Positions 16,501-19,869 of a stretch of DNA of 19,869 nt are shown in pieces. The notes beneath the pieces were generated by a model that was not told where the DNA came from, searched no databases, and was given only the letters and a program-made list of their open reading frames with translations. Made by a program: the position numbers and the translations under genes. The first letter of the stretch is position 1. Each line of letters starts with the position of its first letter. This DNA comes from Candidatus Omnitrophota bacterium (GTDB lineage: Bacteria; Ratteibacteria; UBA8468; B48-G9; JAFGKM01): the NCBI GenBank assembly GCA_023818785.1, contig JAMWCO010000008.1, positions 1 to 19,869 on the forward strand, read 5' to 3'.

Positions 16501-18902
16501 GGGTCATAAATATGTCTATGCATCTTCACTCCAAATTTCTTACTCAACATCATATATTCATTTCTTATAAACTCTCTTTTACTCCTGTTTGTCAAATCCC
16601 ATCCCCAAGTTGATAAAAATGCTAAAGAAGGCAATTTGAGTTTGACTCCATTCCAGTACAAATGTTTCCCTTCAGGCCAAAATTCTCTAAAACCAAATCT
16701 TGTTTCAATCATATCTATAATCCTTTCTCCATAAAAAAGTTCTGTTTTTAATACCAATAGCGGAAATTCTTTTGGACCCCATAAAATTGGATTGCTCCAT
16801 TTCTTTTCAAGTTTTATTTTACTTTCATCTTTTTTAATTTTATACTCATCAAATTCGAAAACTTGTTTCCCTTCAGAATAAATTTTATTTTTTAAAACTA
16901 ATCCTTCTTTTCTTATTTCAGGAAGTTGTATTTCAAGAATAATTTTCTTTTCTCTATAAAATGTTTTTATGAATATATCCTCAATTTTCAGGTCTTTTGT
17001 TGAATATATATAAACTTCGCCTACCCCTGCTTTTTTTGAAAAAAGTGGAGATTTAAGTTTAGATGAATAATCAACTTCTATATTTGGTTTTGATAGTTCA
17101 TCCTCAACTAAACATGCAATCTCGTCCCTTACACCAAGCAAAATCTCATTATTTTCATTAACTTTTAAGTATTTTGTAATTTCTATTTCAAATGGTCCGT
17201 AGCCAAAATGCTCGCCGATTTTTTCTCCATTTAAATATACTTCACATTCACAATTTATTCTTGAAAAATGAATAAAATATCTCTCATTTTTAAACCATTC
17301 TGGAACAAAAAATTTCTTCCTGTACCAGCATATATGACCTGTCTCTCCTGGTAAATCTTTCCAACTTGCAGGTAAATCTACTCTTTTCCACTTCTCATCC
17401 CCTTTTAACATATCCTTTTTAATTTTTCTTGTTTTTAATGTCCCATCATCTTTTATAGAAAAATACTCCCAATCTTTGTTCAGCCATATTTTTTTTCTAA
17501 AACTAAAAGGATTATCAACAAGTATTTCAAACTGTTTTTCTATTTTATTCCCATCCTGGTCATAACAAATTAAAATTGCTCTGTATCTATCTGTATCTGT
17601 AAGTTGAAACTCAAAATTTTTCTCATATTTTTCTCTATTTATTAATTCTATATCCTCATTTTTTTCTAATATTTTCCTTTGCTGAAAGTCCAATATTTTA
17701 AGTTGATATTTATACTTCTCTTTTCTGCCTTTGACATTTTTTAAAGAGAAAAAGAAGTTCCCTTTTTTATTTTCAAATGAAATCCCTTCAAATTTCCCAT
17801 CTATTCTTATAAAATCATCCAAATTATAAGGTTCTCTTACAAAAAGTGGCAAACCCTCTATTTTTTCTTTCTTTAAAATTAAGTTTCCAATAAGTATATT
17901 TTTTCTTATTGAGTTTATTCTTATCTCATCTCCATTTTTTATATAATATGGTCTCTTAGATTGTATAATTGAATAATAAATATTTTTATAAGAAAAAAGA
18001 GGTCCACATTTATCAAAAATAACTCCTTTCCCATTTAAAAAAATAAAAGGTGAATCTCTCAAAATCTCTTCTTCTCCTGTCTGTATCCCTGTTTGTGTGA
18101 TTAGTAAAATATAATAATCTCCTTCTTTTATATTTGAGATATTCCACCCAATTTCTTGCTCACTTTGTGTTATAACAAATTTACCATCCTTTTTAATATC
18201 TCCTTTCCCTTCTATAATTTTTATTTCATCAATGCTAAAAATATAATCTTCTCTTATATCAAAATAGGAACAAACTTTTTGCACAATATCACTTTTCTGT
18301 TGATTTATTTTTGTTTCTTTCCCATTTTCAATTTCTTTTTTCTTTTTGCTTATAGTTATAAAAAAATCCTCGTTATTTATAATTCGCTTATTATCTTTTG
18401 TATAATAATAAACAGAAACAGTAAATTTATATGTTCCTTCTTTTAAAGGTGGACAGTATGGTAAAGGAGCATTTATCCATTTTTTCTGGTCTTTATCCCA
18501 TTTATTCTCATCTCCTAATGTTCCCTCTTTTCTTTCTCTTAAATCAATGGCATAAATACAACTTTTTTCACTTAATCCAAAGTAGTATTTTGGTAATCTT
18601 TGAAACCATCCATTTGTTATCCATCCTTCATTTTTTGTATGGTATCCACGATTGGCACTTGCAAAATCAGTTTGTTCACTATATAAAATTGTTAAAACAA
18701 CACCATCTTTTATATCTTCTTTTATTTCTGCAGGTATTTCCCATGAAACTTTTACAAATACTTCTTTTGCTCCTTCTATTACAGGGAAATCGTTTGTATA
18801 AGTTTTTCCTCCATCTGTGCTAAATTCAATTGATAAAATTTTTGGAGTAGAAGAAAATAAATTAAAAGTAAAAAATAAAATTAAAAATATAATTTTCTTC
18901 AT
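13599..18902 (-). CDS. Secreted giant multidomain GH2-like glycoside hydrolase
   Basis: This 1767-aa protein is probably exported (hydrophobic signal peptide, residues 3-17) and likely attacks a plant or algal polysaccharide; the substrate is unknown. Reading in order: an Ig-like N-terminal part (20-185); two poorly recognised beta-rich parts (205-465); a GH2 jelly-roll sugar-binding domain (470-600, WYRKKFFVP, YLNGEKIGEHFGYGPFEI); an Ig-like linker (628-735); and a GH2-type TIM barrel (740-1050) with GVKMHRHIYDPEYRAEIADEEG, acid/base candidate Glu864 in WYVSNE, nucleophile candidate Glu973 in PIIINE, and LWEW near 1026-1029. Then another Ig-like domain (1055-1140), two GATase/Rossmann-like domains (1150-1345, 1350-1545) and a C-terminal beta-sandwich (1560-1767), possibly carbohydrate-binding. 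The ATG has a GAGGGGGGG site 5' of it. The 5.3-kb frame is unbroken. Domain edges are by eye. Confidence 0.85.
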   Translation of the reverse strand: MKKIIFLILFFTFNLFSSTPKILSIEFSTDGGKTYTNDFPVIEGAKEVFVKVSWEIPAEIKEDIKDGVVLTILYSEQTDFASANRGYHTKNEGWITNGWFQRLPKYYFGLSEKSCIYAIDLRERKEGTLGDENKWDKDQKKWINAPLPYCPPLKEGTYKFTVSVYYYTKDNKRIINNEDFFITISKKKKEIENGKETKINQQKSDIVQKVCSYFDIREDYIFSIDEIKIIEGKGDIKKDGKFVITQSEQEIGWNISNIKEGDYYILLITQTGIQTGEEEILRDSPFIFLNGKGVIFDKCGPLFSYKNIYYSIIQSKRPYYIKNGDEIRINSIRKNILIGNLILKKEKIEGLPLFVREPYNLDDFIRIDGKFEGISFENKKGNFFFSLKNVKGRKEKYKYQLKILDFQQRKILEKNEDIELINREKYEKNFEFQLTDTDRYRAILICYDQDGNKIEKQFEILVDNPFSFRKKIWLNKDWEYFSIKDDGTLKTRKIKKDMLKGDEKWKRVDLPASWKDLPGETGHICWYRKKFFVPEWFKNERYFIHFSRINCECEVYLNGEKIGEHFGYGPFEIEITKYLKVNENNEILLGVRDEIACLVEDELSKPNIEVDYSSKLKSPLFSKKAGVGEVYIYSTKDLKIEDIFIKTFYREKKIILEIQLPEIRKEGLVLKNKIYSEGKQVFEFDEYKIKKDESKIKLEKKWSNPILWGPKEFPLLVLKTELFYGERIIDMIETRFGFREFWPEGKHLYWNGVKLKLPSLAFLSTWGWDLTNRSKREFIRNEYMMLSKKFGVKMHRHIYDPEYRAEIADEEGIIFAQGTATIAGPTDHILDSDEFWENKIRTDKEIINGLKNHPSVVTWYVSNEFMGYSNQKNYERLKRVYEELIKVDDTRIIEFGCDIDLRGVTNIFSTHYPVDVYALRYPTTFLPNLVYWRDIDKSFEKGMQIPSGQVKKVANVIEGSPMRYGEKPIIINECCWNVHFNPPDGFTRLIGEEVYVNPASVEIGHKETNKWFVYGHRDVESSVITLWEWIYRNPILLEIPEVDINIIQKYNKFFEGEYVSYDVNLHYDRFEDKKLEFKWKLENEKGEMIKGDNKYLSFSSCDLIREKVTFLLPKVKQKEKFFLKLYLLDGNYPLVKKEVTIFTYPKSSISIKTKHNIALYDPENTTFTNLTKLISNIENIDRISPEILKKFDILIIGEKQKEIKDEAKENILKWVKDGGKVLILKQNKNLNLSPMPLIPSSLNSSTSLTFRNSHPLFKKINIDELNYWYPEHKIGENFYIKPQSGNYKCLVEAGGPEGYIYVGMIEIPYGDGLLFFNQLNLLENFEKNPICKIILQEIIEYLGSYKENIQKCGVILGQTTEFLRGLMNIGVKFDIIKNLDEIYNYKVILIDEKYIPKADEIEKLNLYLRKGGMLFFNKVTYENCGYISKIVEDEIKITKVLPESFVGRAIKMGRNKIIEGLTNYDFFWKRRPESENYGIIFSAKEYNLGQISDYEILSQKGDYLFYPSYILNLKVGKGEAILNNINWEGGHKPHSTRIISTILTNIGVKIEKEKEEEIPKNLNYKMIDISNFLNRSFKDEKKDDGIGGWTDQGPDCDLSDFPLDKNIFISDGVPFRIEKPLSCIVLSSKYRPQSNLPEKIEIPINSKFDFLFFLQSSAWTSKDHHGSYIINYEDGTNYEIKLVGGVNLRDWASSNPEEPFLYETDTFTKCAWKGKSGVFPIVSIYKMGWRNPFPEKEIKSIIFSSKKIGVPILIAITGGNRPDKIEK

Positions 18903-18906
18903 ATTT

Positions 18907-18927
18907 CCCCCCCTCTTTTAATGAGGG
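18907..18927 (-). promoter_or_regulatory. Ribosome site of the glycosidase gene: hairpin and G7 tract
   Basis: On the coding strand, CCCTC-ATTAAAA-GAGGG (18927 down to 18911) is a perfect 5-bp hairpin whose 3' arm is the SD sequence. A run of seven G (18913-18907) completes the site, 4 bases before the ATG at 18902. No T-tract follows, so a terminator is unlikely. Pairing would hide the SD; slippage in the G tract would change SD strength or spacing. Confidence 0.5.
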
Positions 18928-18973
18928 CTCTCTAAAAAATATGACTTTGCTTTTAAAAAATTTCTTTATTACT

Positions 18974-19660
18974 TTAATAAGGAACTGTCCTTAATTTCCC
19001 AGATGATGGGTTATTGGCATATATAAGAGCACTATCTTTAGGATACCATTCTACATGTGCATCTATAAAAGCAAAATTACTTCCATTATTATGTGGGAAA
19101 CCCCATCTTGAAGTACCTGGACTTGTGCCCCATCCAAATCCATAATTATATCCATCTGTAATCACAGAAACATTAATTTCAGCCAACCAGACAGTATCAG
19201 AAGGAAATCTTATTTTTGACCGTTTAACAGGTGGGGTTGGATTATTATATGCCCATGGATGCATCAATCTATAGTTTGCAATATAATCAAACTGATAACT
19301 CTTTGTTTCTCCAGGTGGAATTATAAGAAGTGATTTTATACTTGGACAATCAAAAATTTTATAATTATTATTCATATATTTCACTAATCTTGGTTGCCAT
19401 TTACCGCAAGGCAGTGGTAAACTTACATTCCAAAAAATCATCCATTCATCATAATCTTCAAAATACATCATTAAAGCAAGATTTATTTGTTTCATATTAT
19501 TCATACAGTTTGCCATTCTTGCCCTTTCTCTTGCTTTACTTAATGCTGGTAAAAGCATCGCTGCTAAAATAGCAATTATTGCTACTACGACTAACAACTC
19601 TATTAATGTGAAGCCATGTGGTTTTGAAAAGATGCTCTTTGAAAATTTTTTTCTTAACAT
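18974..19660 (-). CDS. Type II secretion-type pseudopilin with C-terminal H-X9-D motif
   Basis: This 228-aa protein has a class III (prepilin) leader: a basic start, then the prepilin peptidase site HG/FTLIELLVV (Gly16, Phe17, conserved Glu21), and one long hydrophobic helix with PALSKARERAR. The C-terminal part carries HNNGSNFAFIDAHVEW (His190, Asp200), which matches the 'H-X9-DG' domain common in pseudopilins of Planctomycetes, Verrucomicrobia and Lentisphaerae, except that Ala201 replaces the Gly. Such proteins are abundant in those phyla but rarely studied; the role may be secretion or surface display. The start is ATG 19660 with GGAGGTG upstream (about 19666-19673). The glycosidase gene follows 71 bases downstream on the same strand. 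Confidence 0.9.
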   Translation of the reverse strand: MLRKKFSKSIFSKPHGFTLIELLVVVAIIAILAAMLLPALSKARERARMANCMNNMKQINLALMMYFEDYDEWMIFWNVSLPLPCGKWQPRLVKYMNNNYKIFDCPSIKSLLIIPPGETKSYQFDYIANYRLMHPWAYNNPTPPVKRSKIRFPSDTVWLAEINVSVITDGYNYGFGWGTSPGTSRWGFPHNNGSNFAFIDAHVEWYPKDSALIYANNPSSGKLRTVPY

Positions 19661-19688
19661 TTTACACCTCCATTTTTAAAATTTAATC

Positions 19689-19765
19689 TATATATAATCA
19701 TCCGGCATAACCGGATGGCAAATAGGAAAATATATATAATCATCCACCATAATAACTGGTAGATG
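19689..19765 (-). repeat. 15-bp direct repeat with two covarying hairpins in the pseudopilin leader
   Basis: TATATATAATCATCC occurs perfectly at 19689-19703 and 19731-19745, exactly 42 bases apart. Each copy enters a hairpin: CATCCGG-N5-CCGGATG (19699-19717) and CATCCACCA-N7-TGGTAGATG (19741-19765, one mismatch). The arms differ in sequence between copies while pairing is kept. On the pseudopilin coding strand each unit ends GGATGATTATATATA, which also resembles a -10 region. They lie 29-105 bases before the pseudopilin ATG. Confidence 0.7.
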
Positions 19766-19817
19766 TAAAATAAAGGATTTTTATAAAAGAAGAAATTTTT
19801 TATAATAATATATCTAC

Positions 19818-19842
19818 GAGAGAGAGAGAGAGAGAGAGAGAG
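19818..19842. repeat. (GA)12 dinucleotide microsatellite
   Basis: 25 bases of uninterrupted alternating G and A, 158 bases upstream of the pseudopilin ATG; on that gene's coding strand it reads CT repeated. An open frame over it encodes LSLSLS and is an artefact. It may lie in the promoter region of the pseudopilin gene or the end of an upstream gene beyond the window. Confidence 0.85.
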
Positions 19843-19869
19843 TTCATTTTTATTTTTTCTATTTCCCAT

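Noticed and set aside
18431..18823. 130-aa Leu-rich + strand frame resembling a membrane protein
   Set aside because: It is the complement of the glycosidase N-terminal region; Leu runs come from the antisense of Lys/Glu codons, and there is no ribosome site.
19654..19869. Open - strand frame with LSLSLSLS near its start
   Set aside because: The Leu-Ser run is only the CT microsatellite read in frame; the rest shows no family features, spans the paired hairpins, and runs into the pseudopilin start and its ribosome site.

Overview
The window is AT-rich (roughly 30% G+C by eye) bacterial chromosome, densely packed, with 11 genes on the + strand (1-13399, the first cut by the window edge) followed by 2 convergent genes on the - strand (13599-19660). 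AT-rich codon choice, AGGAGG-type ribosome sites and several overlapping stop/start codons run throughout. The secreted HtrA protease, the LolD/MacB-like ABC ATPase and the pseudopilin with an H-X9-D motif beside a giant secreted glycosidase suggest a diderm of the Planctomycetes-Verrucomicrobia-Lentisphaerae-Omnitrophota type, possibly an uncultured lineage. That placement is inference from protein style only; no rRNA is present.

Layout. (1) 1-1343: the 3' end of an ABC transporter ATPase, then proC (proline synthesis). (2) 1391-5172: branched-chain amino acid genes ilvB, ilvN and ilvC, with thpR (RNA 2',3'-cyclic phosphodiesterase) overlapping the ilvC stop. (3) 5203-9416: a good sigma-70-type promoter, recA, a Gfo/Idh/MocA sugar-type dehydrogenase coupled to the recA stop codon, a DegP/HtrA protease with its own possible promoter, and recX overlapping its end. 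(4) 9417-13399: a terminator-like hairpin overlapping a promoter that would give a leaderless alaS, then an alternative sigma-70 family factor and apt, all overlapping. This preserves the recA-recX-alaS order known from other bacteria, with two extra genes inserted. (5) 13400-13598: convergent gap with no clear element. (6) 13599-19660, - strand: a 228-aa pseudopilin and, 71 bases downstream of it, a 1767-aa secreted multidomain GH2-like glycosidase. (7) 19661-19869: the leader of the pseudopilin gene, with a 15-bp direct repeat carrying two covarying hairpins and a (GA)12 microsatellite.

How it fits together: the + strand is housekeeping (amino acid synthesis, recombination and its regulator, envelope proteolysis, tRNA charging, purine salvage, transcription). 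The - strand pair looks like an accessory polysaccharide-degradation unit. The least explained parts are the glycosidase architecture, its G7-tract/hairpin ribosome site, the paired hairpins before the pseudopilin, and the insertion inside recA-recX-alaS. I saw no CRISPR array, tRNA, rRNA, transposase or phage gene.
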